A DNA stretch of 64,000 nucleotides from Microcella alkalica (GTDB taxonomy: Bacteria; Actinomycetota; Actinomycetes; Actinomycetales; Microbacteriaceae). The notes under the pieces are model-generated. The model ran no database searches. It saw only the letters and a list, made by a program, of their open reading frames with translations, and was not told the DNA's origin. The stretch's first letter is position 1. Each line of letters begins with the position of its first letter. Location of the stretch: positions 496,001 through 560,000 of the forward strand of contig NZ_JABUKC010000001.1 in assembly GCF_014595885.1 (NCBI RefSeq), given 5' to 3'. Position numbers and translations under genes: made by a program. Below, piece by piece: positions 1 to 8,244 of the stretch.

Positions 1-860
1 TCGAGCCGACCGCCGGGCGGGTCAAGCGCGGCAAGACCGTCGTCGTGGCGACGCTCGACCAGCAGCTCGCCGACCTCAGCGCCGTCGCCGACGAGCGCGT
101 CTCGGCGGTCATCGCCTCGAAGCGCACCTCGTACGTCGCCGGCGGCAAGGAGCTCACGCCCGGCCAGCTGCTCGAGCGCCTCGGCTTCACCTCGGCCCAG
201 CTCTCGACACCGATCAAGGATCTCAGCGGTGGCCAGAAGCGCCGCCTGCAGCTGCTGCTGATCCTGCTCGACGAGCCGAACGTGCTCATCATGGACGAGC
301 CCACGAACGACCTCGACACCGACATGCTGGCCGCGATCGAGGACCTGCTCGACTCGTGGCCCGGCACCCTCATCGTCGTCTCGCACGACCGGTACCTGCT
401 CGAGCGCGTCACCGACCAGCAGTTCGCGGTGCTCGGCGGTCGACTGCGGCACCTGCCGGGCGGCGTCGACGAGTACCTGCGGCTGAGCGCGGCGATGGCC
501 GGGTCGGCGGCGGATGCGGGGCGCGCGACGGTCGCCTCCGTCACGAGCGCGAGCGGGGCATCCGCCATCGCGACCGCGCCCGCACCGGGCTCGAGCGCCC
601 CGGCGGCTGCCGCGGCCGCGCCCGCCGCACCCGCGCTCGCCGGTGCCGAGCGCCGCGCCGCCGAGAAGGAGCTCGCGTTGGTCGAGCGCCGCATCGCCAA
701 GCTGCAGGGCGAGGTCGACGCGCTGCACGTGCGCCTCGCCGAGCACGACGTCAGCGACTACGTCGGCATCGGCGCGCTGCACGAGCAGCTGCGCGAGGTC
801 GAGGCGCAGCGCGACGAGCTCGAGACGCGCTGGCTGGAGCTCGGCGAGCTGCTCGGCTGA
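1..860 (+). CDS. ABC-F family ATPase (Uup-like), 3' part only
   Basis: The gene enters from the left edge, so its start and first ATPase domain are not visible. The visible frame, read from base 3, carries the second nucleotide-binding domain: signature LSGGQKRR, Walker B LIMDEPTNDLDT and switch region VVSHDRYLLE. An Ala/Pro-rich linker follows, then a charged C-terminal coiled coil over about the last 75 residues. ABC-F proteins are soluble, have no membrane domain and act on the ribosome or in translation quality control. The coiled-coil tail is typical of the Uup branch. Assignment to ABC-F is firm; the exact subgroup is inferred. Confidence 0.88.
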   Translation, partial: EPTAGRVKRGKTVVVATLDQQLADLSAVADERVSAVIASKRTSYVAGGKELTPGQLLERLGFTSAQLSTPIKDLSGGQKRRLQLLLILLDEPNVLIMDEPTNDLDTDMLAAIEDLLDSWPGTLIVVSHDRYLLERVTDQQFAVLGGRLRHLPGGVDEYLRLSAAMAGSAADAGRATVASVTSASGASAIATAPAPGSSAPAAAAAAPAAPALAGAERRAAEKELALVERRIAKLQGEVDALHVRLAEHDVSDYVGIGALHEQLREVEAQRDELETRWLELGELLG

Positions 861-870
861 GGCGGGCGTG

Positions 871-1302
871 CTACTTCGTGCGGCCGATCAGCAGGTCGAC
901 GCGCCAGCCCTGCTTCGTCTGCACGACCGCCAGGGGGATGCGCGGCTTGTCGCCCCGGCCGTCCAACCGGCGCACAGCCTCGTCGTAGATGCTCTCGAGT
1001 CCGCGCGGCACGACGCCGACGACGCCCGAGACGCGGCGACCCGAGAAGACGCGCACCTCGATGGGAGCATCCACCCGCTCCTGCTCGAGGGTGCGCGCCG
1101 GGGTCGCCGTCGCGAGCGCCTCGGGGTCTTCGCCGGCGAGCGCGGCGATCTCGTCCTGGTGCGGGGTCGCGTCGGCGAGCCGCAGCGTGATGTCGCGGTT
1201 CTTCGGGATCAGGTCGTACAGGTAGTCGTCGAACGAGCCCTTGCCGCGGTCGTCCTTGGGCAGGTTCGGGTCGCCGAACTCCTGCTTGCGCCAGAACGGC
1301 AC
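871..1302 (-). CDS. Small conserved protein of unknown function, co-transcribed with fgd
   Basis: A 143-residue soluble protein with no signal peptide or membrane segment. I do not recognise the family. The N-terminus (MPFWRKQEFGDPNLPKDDRG) is Pro- and charge-rich and is followed by a region that looks like a compact alpha/beta fold ending in LAVVQTKQGWRVDLLIGRTK. The GTG start is one base after the fgd stop codon, so the two are almost certainly translated from one mRNA. That coupling hints at a link with fgd but does not establish a function. Its 3' end converges on the ABC-F gene with a 10-nt gap. Confidence 0.75.
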   Translation of the reverse strand: MPFWRKQEFGDPNLPKDDRGKGSFDDYLYDLIPKNRDITLRLADATPHQDEIAALAGEDPEALATATPARTLEQERVDAPIEVRVFSGRRVSGVVGVVPRGLESIYDEAVRRLDGRGDKPRIPLAVVQTKQGWRVDLLIGRTK

Positions 1303-1303
1303 G

Positions 1304-2368
1304 TCAGGCCTCCGCGCCCGCGGCTGCCTCGGTGCCCGCCGTCGCGGCGTCGTGCTCGGCGACCGCGGCCCGCAGCCGCGGCATGACCTCGGCGCCGTAC
1401 AGCTCGAGGAATCGCGCCTGGTCGGGGCCGGGCGCGTGGAAGACCAGGTGACGGAAGCCCATGCGCACGTAGTCCATGACGCGCTCCACGTGCTCGTCGG
1501 GGTCGGTCGAGACGATCCAGCGCGAGGCGGCTCGCTCGATCGGCAGGGCGTCGGCGAGCTTCTCCATCTCTCGCGGATCCTCCACGCCCATCTTCTCCTC
1601 GCCGCTGAGCGCGAGGGCGGCCCAGTGGCGGGTGTCTTCGAGGGCGCGCTGGTAGTCGGTGTCGAACGACACCTTCATCTCGATGAGGGTGTCGACCGTG
1701 CCCGGCTCGCGCTCGCCCTTCTCGAGGCCTTCGCGGAAGGCGGGCAGCAGGTTCTCGGTGTAGAGCTCGCGCGGCTTGCCGGAGGTCGTGATGTAGCCGT
1801 CGGCGATGCGGCCGGCGAGGCGCGTCGCCGCGGGGCCGGAGGCGCCGATGTAGATCGGCACGCGCACCTCGGGCCGGTCGTAGATGGTGACGTTGTCGGT
1901 GCGGTAGTGCTCGCCCTCGTGGGTGACGCGCTCTTCGGCCCAGAGGCGCTCGATGAGCTGCACGGCCTCCTTGAGGCGGGCGAAGCGCTCCTTGATGTCG
2001 GGCCAGACGAAGCCGAGCGGCGCCTCGTTGAGCGACTCGCCGGTGCCGACCCCGAGGATCACGCGACCCGGATACAGCTGCCCGAGCGTGCCGAACGCCT
2101 GCGCGACCATCGCCGGGTGGTGCCGGAAGGTCGGCGTCAGCACCGAGGTGCCCATGACGATGCGCTCGGTCTTCGCGCCGAGGGCTCCGAGCCAGGCGAT
2201 CGCGGCGGGGGCGTGGCCGTCGGTGTGCTTCCACGGCTGCAGGTGGTCGCTGATGAACACCGACTCGAAGCCAGCCTGCTCGGCGAGCACGCCGTAGTCG
2301 AGCAGCTCGCGCGGCGCGAACTGCTCGCTCGAGGCCTTGTAGCCGATGCGGAACGGAACGGTGCTCAT
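1304..2368 (-). CDS. fgd: F420-dependent glucose-6-phosphate dehydrogenase (LLM superfamily)
   Basis: Predicted to oxidise glucose-6-phosphate to 6-phosphogluconolactone while reducing coenzyme F420 in the cytosol. The 354-residue product follows mycobacterial FGD1 closely from memory: GYKASSEQFAPREL at the N-terminus, SDHLQPWKH, the block MGTSVLTPTFRHHPAMVAQA, LGVGTGESLNE, TSGKPRELYTENLLPA, and ADALPIERAASRWIV followed by HLVFHAPGPDQ near the C-terminus. The start at 2368 was chosen because this N-terminus begins the TIM-barrel domain directly; the frame stays open further upstream but would run into the divergent SDR gene. A possible -10 box (TAGGGT, minus strand 2409-2404) and a GGAG about 10 nt before the ATG fit a short leader. 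It heads a two-gene unit with the small protein at 871-1302. Confidence 0.87.
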   Translation of the reverse strand: MSTVPFRIGYKASSEQFAPRELLDYGVLAEQAGFESVFISDHLQPWKHTDGHAPAAIAWLGALGAKTERIVMGTSVLTPTFRHHPAMVAQAFGTLGQLYPGRVILGVGTGESLNEAPLGFVWPDIKERFARLKEAVQLIERLWAEERVTHEGEHYRTDNVTIYDRPEVRVPIYIGASGPAATRLAGRIADGYITTSGKPRELYTENLLPAFREGLEKGEREPGTVDTLIEMKVSFDTDYQRALEDTRHWAALALSGEEKMGVEDPREMEKLADALPIERAASRWIVSTDPDEHVERVMDYVRMGFRHLVFHAPGPDQARFLELYGAEVMPRLRAAVAEHDAATAGTEAAAGAEA

Positions 2369-2489
2369 GCGTGACTCCAGTCGACGGCGGCGGGTGCAGA
2401 AGAACCCTACGCGGCGCACCCCCGTGGTAGGCATGGAAGCCGCGCCGTCATCGCCGTCGGCGCTCCGATGAGCCTGACGGAGGGCATCC

Positions 2490-3257
2490 ATGAACATCAC
2501 CGGCCGCACCGCGCTCATCACCGGGGGCGCTTCGGGGCTCGGCCGGGCGACGGCTGAGCGGATGCTCGCCGCGGGCAGCTCGGTCGTCATCGCCGACCTG
2601 CCCCAGTCACCGGGAGCCGCGCTCGCCGACGAGTGGGGCGACCGCGCCGTCTTCGTGCCGACCGATGTGACCGACGCCGACCAGGTGCAGTCGGCCGTGG
2701 ATGCCGCGAGCGAGCTCGGGCGGCTCGACGTCGTCGTGGCGTGCGCGGGCATCGTGCGCGGGGCGCGCGTCGTGGGGCGGAAGGGGCCGTTCCCGCTCGA
2801 GATGTTCCGGCAGGTGGTCGACATCAACCTCACGGGCACGTTCACGGTCGTGAGCCTCGCGGCGGCGCGCATGGTCGAGACGCCGCCGACGGAGACGGAG
2901 GAGGAGTCGGGCGTCATCGTCATGACCGCCTCGGTCGCCGCGTTCGACGGGCAGGTCGGTCAGGCCGCCTACTCGGCGTCGAAGGGTGGCATCGTGGGCC
3001 TCGCCCTGCCGCTCGCGCGCGACCTGGCCGAGCACCGCATTCGGGTGATGGCGATCGCGCCGAGCCTGTTCCGCACGCCGATGGCCGAGATGCTGCCCGA
3101 GGAGGCGCTCGCCTCGCTCGAGGAGCAGACCCTGCACCCGCACCGCCTCGGCAAGCCGGAGGAGTACGCGGCGCTCGTGCAGCACATCGTCGAGAACCCG
3201 ATGCTCAACGGCGAGGTGATCAGGCTCGACGGCGCGGTGCGCATGGCGCCGCGCTGA
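2490..3257 (+). CDS. Short-chain dehydrogenase/reductase (SDR)
   Basis: A 255-residue classical SDR, a cytosolic NAD(P)-dependent oxidoreductase. The Rossmann glycine motif TGGASGLG is at residues 11-18, the structural motif CAGIV near 85, and the catalytic Ser148, Tyr161 and Lys165 in TASV and YSASK. The sequence resembles the 3-hydroxyacyl-CoA dehydrogenase type 2 (HSD10-like) branch, for example in GGASGLGRAT, IVRGARVVGRKG and the FDGQVGQAAYSASKGG block, but the substrate cannot be read from sequence. A GGAGGG precedes the ATG. It is divergent from fgd with about 120 nt between them. Confidence 0.85.
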   Translation: MNITGRTALITGGASGLGRATAERMLAAGSSVVIADLPQSPGAALADEWGDRAVFVPTDVTDADQVQSAVDAASELGRLDVVVACAGIVRGARVVGRKGPFPLEMFRQVVDINLTGTFTVVSLAAARMVETPPTETEEESGVIVMTASVAAFDGQVGQAAYSASKGGIVGLALPLARDLAEHRIRVMAIAPSLFRTPMAEMLPEEALASLEEQTLHPHRLGKPEEYAALVQHIVENPMLNGEVIRLDGAVRMAPR

Positions 3258-3294
3258 GCGGGCTCGCGCCGGGCATCCGCCCTACGATGAACCC

Positions 3295-3696
3295 ATGACC
3301 GAGCCGCTCGACGCCATCGCGATCGTCGGCGAGGTCGTCTCGTGGCTGCTGCTGCCCAGCGGACTGCTGCTGCTCGTCATCGGCCTCGCCCGCCGCTCGT
3401 GGGCGCGCAATTACCGCGCGGCGAAGGCAGTCATCACGACTGTGCACGAGCGCGACGCGAAGCTGCGCTGGTTCGGCGACGAGGGCGACGTGCACGAGAC
3501 CGTCTCGCCCCTCACGGGGCCGATTCCGGCGGTGGGGGATGCCCGCACCGTCTGGGTGCACCCCTCGCGCCCCGAGAGCGCCCGCCTCGACTCGCCGGCC
3601 CACGATGGGCGCGCGCTGACCACCCTCGGCGGCATCCTGACGGCGGTCGGAGTGTTCGCGGTCGTGCTGTCGTTCGTACTGCCGCTGGTGGGCTAG
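3295..3696 (+). CDS. Small membrane protein, DUF3592-like
   Basis: A 133-residue protein with one hydrophobic helix near residues 12-30 and a second at the C-terminus (about 108-132). They flank a soluble segment of about 75 residues that contains VHPSRPESARLD. This two-helix layout with a central beta-rich domain resembles DUF3592 proteins, whose role is unknown. The start is supported by a -10-like TACGAT ending 6 nt before the ATG, which suggests a leaderless transcript. The lipoprotein gene starts 11 nt downstream, so the two probably form an operon. Confidence 0.7.
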   Translation: MTEPLDAIAIVGEVVSWLLLPSGLLLLVIGLARRSWARNYRAAKAVITTVHERDAKLRWFGDEGDVHETVSPLTGPIPAVGDARTVWVHPSRPESARLDSPAHDGRALTTLGGILTAVGVFAVVLSFVLPLVG

Positions 3697-3707
3697 GCGC
3701 GGCGATC

Positions 3708-4106
3708 ATGCGCGGATTCGCCGTCTCGATCGCAGCGGTCGCTCTCGCGCTCGCCGGGTGCGGCATCCTTCCCGGCGCGACGTCGCCGGCGGTGTGGGAG
3801 CTCGCTCCCGATCAGGTCGTCGACGCCGAGACGACTTCCTTGTCGGTGCTGGTGACCCGAGTGGCGTGCAACAGCGGGGTGACGGGAACGGTGAACGAGC
3901 CCGCCATCGACCGCACAGACGGTGAGCTCGTCATCACCTTCACCGTGAGCCCCGGTGATCCTCCCGCGGCGGAATGCCCGAGCAACGATCTCGTCGAGTA
4001 CGTCATCGAGCTCGACGAGCCGGTCGGCGACCGTGCGCTCGTCGACGGCGCGTGCCGCACGACCGACGCGGCCGACACGGTGTCTTGCGACTCCGAGTTC
4101 CGGTAG
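3708..4106 (+). CDS. Putative secreted lipoprotein
   Basis: A 132-residue product that begins with a short lipoprotein signal peptide; the lipobox LAGC places the modified cysteine at residue 18. The mature part is small and acidic, rich in beta-forming residues, and holds four further cysteines (in VACNS, AECPS, GACRT and VSCDS) that could form two disulfides outside the cell. I recognise no domain. The ATG follows the upstream gene by 11 nt. The frame is open much further upstream, but that part overlaps the DUF3592-like gene in another frame and is rejected. Confidence 0.72.
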   Translation: MRGFAVSIAAVALALAGCGILPGATSPAVWELAPDQVVDAETTSLSVLVTRVACNSGVTGTVNEPAIDRTDGELVITFTVSPGDPPAAECPSNDLVEYVIELDEPVGDRALVDGACRTTDAADTVSCDSEFR

Positions 4107-4128
4107 CTCTTCGGCGGGGCTGCCGAAT

Positions 4129-4632
4129 TTAGACGGTGCCCTCGAAGTCGGCGCCGAGCGTCCGCAGCAGGCTCGCGAGCCGCTCCTGGTCGGCGCGGCT
4201 GAGGCCACTGAGCAGCTCGCGCTCGGCGACGACGAGCTCGGCGATGGCGTGGTCGACGCGCTCGCGGCCCGCATCGGTCATCCGCACCAGGATGCCGCGG
4301 CCGTCGTTGGGATCGGTGCGCCGCTCGACGAGTCCGCGCGCGGTGAGCCGGTCGATGCGGTTGGTCATGGTGCCGCTCGAGACGAGGGTCTGGCGCAGCA
4401 GCGACGTGGGACTCAGCTCGTACGGGGAGCCGGCGCGGCGCAGGGCCGCGAGCACGTCGAACTCCCAGCTCTCGAGCGCGGATGCCGCGAACGCCGCCTT
4501 CCGCGCGCGATCGAGGTGCTTGGCGACGCGTCCGAGCCGCGAGAGCACGTGCAGCGGCGAGAAGTCGAGGTCGGGCCGCTCGCGCTGCCAGGCGTCGACG
4601 ATGCGGTCGACGTCATCGGCAGGGGCGGTCAT
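4129..4632 (-). CDS. MarR family transcriptional regulator
   Basis: A 167-residue winged-helix regulator. The N-terminal helices (VDAWQRERPDLDFSPLHVLSRLGRVAKHLDRA) and the DNA-binding core (LSPTSLLRQTLVSSGTMTNRIDRLTARGLVERRTDPNDGRG) are typical MarR features, with the wing at DPNDGRGILVRMT. Such proteins bind palindromes as dimers and usually respond to small aromatic or toxic ligands; no ligand can be deduced here. A perfect-looking -10 GATAAT (minus strand 4644-4639) ends 6 nt before the ATG, so the mRNA is probably leaderless. It converges with the lipoprotein gene and has no obvious partner gene. Confidence 0.88.
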   Translation of the reverse strand: MTAPADDVDRIVDAWQRERPDLDFSPLHVLSRLGRVAKHLDRARKAAFAASALESWEFDVLAALRRAGSPYELSPTSLLRQTLVSSGTMTNRIDRLTARGLVERRTDPNDGRGILVRMTDAGRERVDHAIAELVVAERELLSGLSRADQERLASLLRTLGADFEGTV

Positions 4633-4778
4633 GCGTTCATTATCGCGGGCGCCTCATGTGGGTCGGTCGCGTCGCGACTCAGTCGCCTGCCGGCAGCGAC
4701 GGATGCTCGGCGCGCGCCCGCCGCCCGCGGGCCGTTCGGGCTCGTCTGGCAGACTTGCCCCGCGCCCGTGAGGCGCGA

Positions 4779-4850
4779 TCCGCCTTGGTGTAACGGCAGC
4801 ACGACGGCCTTTGGAGCCGTGAGGCCCAGGTTCGAATCCTGGAGGCGGAG
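4779..4850 (+). tRNA. tRNA-Gln (anticodon TTG)
   Basis: A 72-nt cloverleaf. The acceptor stem TCCGCCT pairs with AGGCGGA, followed by discriminator G. The anticodon stem ACGGC/GCCGT closes the loop CTTTGGA with anticodon TTG at 4811-4813. The T-arm is CCAGG-TTCGAAT-CCTGG. The 3' CCA is not encoded. A possible -10 box CAGACT lies at 4750-4755. Confidence 0.95.
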
Positions 4851-4870
4851 CTTCATGTCGCCATCGGCAG

Positions 4871-5392
4871 TCACCGGACCCAACACGCGTGCTGCCACCC
4901 CGGGACGGGTTCGCCGTCTTCGTCGAGTGTCGTGCCGTCGGCGTAGGTGTACACGATCATCATCGGCCCGGTGATGCCAGCTTCCCGCATGCCGGGGAAG
5001 ACCGCCCTACGGCAGTCCAGGTCCATAATCAGACGCTGCTGATCCAGACCGACGGTGAGTGCTTCCCAGTCCACGGGATCCGCGAAGACGAAGTCGATTT
5101 GGAGTGTCGAGTAACGACCTTCGGGAGCGGCGAGGCCGGCCGGGACGTCATCGATGAACGAGCTCACTTCGATCGACTCGTACTCGTTAGGTCGGTCGGC
5201 CAGTTGATCAGGGATTGCGGCCTCCACTCCGTCTGCGTGCGCCGCGAGCAGCTCGAGGTTGCGTTCTGAAGCGTCGTCGGTCGACCGGACGGACTTAGAT
5301 GGAGAGCTTCCCGGATCGGCTGTGCAACCGACCGTCGCGAGGAGTGCGATGACGGCGAGAGTGATCGCGGGAACGCCGAGCTGGGGCTTCAT
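4871..5392 (-). CDS. Putative lipoprotein of unknown function
   Basis: A 173-residue product beginning MKPQLGVPAITLAVIALL, a lipoprotein-type signal with a non-ideal lipobox ATVGC (Cys23). The mature domain is acidic and contains EVSSFIDDVPAGL, a central beta region with Asp-rich turns, and a C-terminal YTYADGTTLDEDG segment. No family recognised. The ATG at 5392 is preceded by GGAAGG about 9 nt upstream. The gene lies between tRNA-Gln (convergent) and the toxin-antitoxin operon (divergent). Its codon use is somewhat less GC3-rich than the neighbours, which would fit recent acquisition together with the adjacent toxin-antitoxin pair. Confidence 0.7.
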   Translation of the reverse strand: MKPQLGVPAITLAVIALLATVGCTADPGSSPSKSVRSTDDASERNLELLAAHADGVEAAIPDQLADRPNEYESIEVSSFIDDVPAGLAAPEGRYSTLQIDFVFADPVDWEALTVGLDQQRLIMDLDCRRAVFPGMREAGITGPMMIVYTYADGTTLDEDGEPVPGWQHACWVR

Positions 5393-5470
5393 GTCTGCAC
5401 CTTCCGAGGAGAGTGCGGGGAAGCTAACGGGACGGGGAGTCGATTGCTCTCGTTCTCCACCGACCCCTCC

Positions 5471-5487
5471 TGCTAGCATTGCTAGCA
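5471..5487. promoter_or_regulatory. Predicted FitAB/VapBC operator overlapping the promoter
   Basis: TGCTAGCA-T-TGCTAGCA: two copies of an 8-nt self-palindrome separated by one base. The second copy abuts the Shine-Dalgarno AGGAGG (5487-5492). The -10-like TAGCAT (5474-5479) lies inside the repeat, so a bound antitoxin dimer would block transcription. From memory the Neisseria FitAB site uses a very similar half-site, TGCTATCA. Confidence 0.75.
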
Positions 5488-5496
5488 GGAGGTCCG

Positions 5497-5724
5497 ATGG
5501 CTACTTTGACGATCCGGAACCTGCCCGAGCCGGTGCGCCGCTCACTCAAGGAGCGAGCCGCGGCCCACAACCGCTCGATGGAGGCCGAAGTGCGCGCGAT
5601 TCTGGAGGACTCCGTCGCGCCTCGCGCCGATTTCATGTCCCGCTGGGTCGCCTCCACCGAGGCTCTCCGGGGCGACTTCGAGCTACCCGAGCGTTCGCCT
5701 GCTCGCTCGGTCGAGCTGTCGTGA
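5497..5724 (+). CDS. FitA/VapB-type antitoxin (ribbon-helix-helix)
   Basis: A 75-residue antitoxin. The N-terminus ATLTIRNLPEPVRRSLKERA and the segment AAAHNRSMEAEVRAILED form a ribbon-helix-helix DNA-binding domain of the FitA type. The C-terminal 30 residues are the likely toxin-binding tail. The ATG at 5497 has an AGGAGG five bases upstream, which decides the start. The stop overlaps the toxin start by 4 nt (GTGA). The palindromic operator immediately upstream predicts autorepression by the antitoxin-toxin complex. Confidence 0.88.
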   Translation: MATLTIRNLPEPVRRSLKERAAAHNRSMEAEVRAILEDSVAPRADFMSRWVASTEALRGDFELPERSPARSVELS

Positions 5725-6134
5725 TCGTTCTCGACACCAACGTCGTATCCGAACCTCTGAGCCGCGTTCCTGACCAGAACGTGCTGCGGTGGATCGCCGA
5801 GCACGCGACCGACCTCGCGATCACCTCGATCACGGTCGCCGAGCTTCGTTTCGGAGTGCAGCGCATGACCGAGGGCCGGCGGCGCGACCATCTGGCAGCC
5901 GCCGTCCACGACCTCATCGTCGGTGCCGCCGAGCGCATCCTCCCGTTCGACGCCGAGGCGGCCGACACCGCTGGCAGGCTGCGAGCGCGACGCGAAAGCG
6001 TCGGTCGGCTCGTCAGCGCGGAGGACACGATGATCGCCGCGATCTGCTTGGCCGGCGGACACGCGCTCGCAACCCGGAACACGCGGGACTTCGACGATGC
6101 GGGCGTCGAGCTTCACAATCCCTGGGCCGACTGA
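5721..6134 (+). CDS. FitB/VapC-type PIN-domain toxin ribonuclease
   Basis: A 137-residue PIN-domain protein, predicted to be a metal-dependent RNase held inactive by the upstream antitoxin. The acidic catalytic residues are visible: Asp5 in VLDTNVVSE, Glu41 in VAELRFG, Asp102 in SAEDTMIAA and Asp123 in TRNTRDFDD. The GTG start overlaps the antitoxin stop, giving translational coupling. The LDTNVVSE and TRNTRDF signatures place it in the FitB (VapC-like) branch. The RNA target cannot be predicted from the sequence. Confidence 0.9.
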   Translation: MIVLDTNVVSEPLSRVPDQNVLRWIAEHATDLAITSITVAELRFGVQRMTEGRRRDHLAAAVHDLIVGAAERILPFDAEAADTAGRLRARRESVGRLVSAEDTMIAAICLAGGHALATRNTRDFDDAGVELHNPWAD

Positions 6135-6341
6135 CCGCCAAGCGCGCGCTACCGGCTCACGACCAGCGCAACGCGCACCTGCGCAAGGTCGTGCGCCTCC
6201 GAACGATCCGCGCCACAATAGAGTCGCGGCTCGACGACGCCCGCACGAGGGGTGTCGCGCGCGCCGCCGACCCGCGCAGCGCGAGCAGGGCGGGTCGCTC
6301 CACCCCTCGGCCGTGACCCGGCCCCACCGATCGGAGCCCTC

Positions 6342-7763
<1,422 letters not shown>

Positions 7764-7842
7764 CACGGATGCCCGGCCGGGCCCCGCGCGGCTGTGCACT
7801 GCGCCACCGCCCGCGTCGGCGGTGCCCGGCAGACTGACCCGC

Positions 7843-8244
7843 ATGTTCAAGGCCCGGCACGTCAGCGAGTCCATCGGTCGTCCGCCCGCGGTGGTGATGG
7901 CGATCGCGCGCGACCCGCTGCGGCTGCCCGAGTGGGCGGCGGGGCTCGCCGAGGGCATCCGCCGCGAGGGCGACGGGTGGGTGGCGAGCTCGCCGTTCGG
8001 CGAGGTGCGGGTCGAGTTCCGCACCGACCTCGAGCGGGGCATCCTCGACCATGACGTGACGATGCCCGACGGCGTCGTCGTGCAGAACTTCATGCGCGTG
8101 CTGCCGAACGGCGGCGGCAGCGAGGTCGTGTTCACGCTGTTCCAGCGCGAGGGGATGTCCGACGCCGCGTTCGAGTCGGACGCGGTCGCCGTCGCGGCCG
8201 ACCTGCGAGCACTGCGCGAGCTGTGCGAGAGGATAGCGGGATGA
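7843..8244 (+). CDS. SRPBCC (START-like) family protein
   Basis: A 133-residue protein that fits the polyketide-cyclase/START fold: an N-terminal strand and helix ([29 protein letters not shown]), a central beta sheet and a long C-terminal helix. It is probably a small hydrophobic ligand-binding protein; no catalytic residues can be assigned. CAGACT ends 7 nt before the ATG and there is no Shine-Dalgarno, so a leaderless mRNA is likely. Its stop overlaps the glmU start (ATGA), so the two are translationally coupled, although no functional link is apparent. Confidence 0.75.
   Translation: MFKARHVSESIGRPPAVVMAIARDPLRLPEWAAGLAEGIRREGDGWVASSPFGEVRVEFRTDLERGILDHDVTMPDGVVVQNFMRVLPNGGGSEVVFTLFQREGMSDAAFESDAVAVAADLRALRELCERIAG

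Noticed and set aside
2369-2923. N-terminal extension of fgd by about 185 residues.
   Set aside because: It would overlap the divergent SDR gene and has no similarity to the family, whose N-terminus begins at the ATG at 2368.
4779-6134. tRNA-Gln plus lipoprotein plus toxin-antitoxin genes as an integrated island.
   Set aside because: No integrase gene and no direct repeat of the tRNA 3' end was seen; only weak compositional hints remain.
6135-6341. A small gene between the toxin and sdaA.
   Set aside because: Open frames exist here, but they are Arg-rich, lack start signals and overlap the adjacent genes in other frames.
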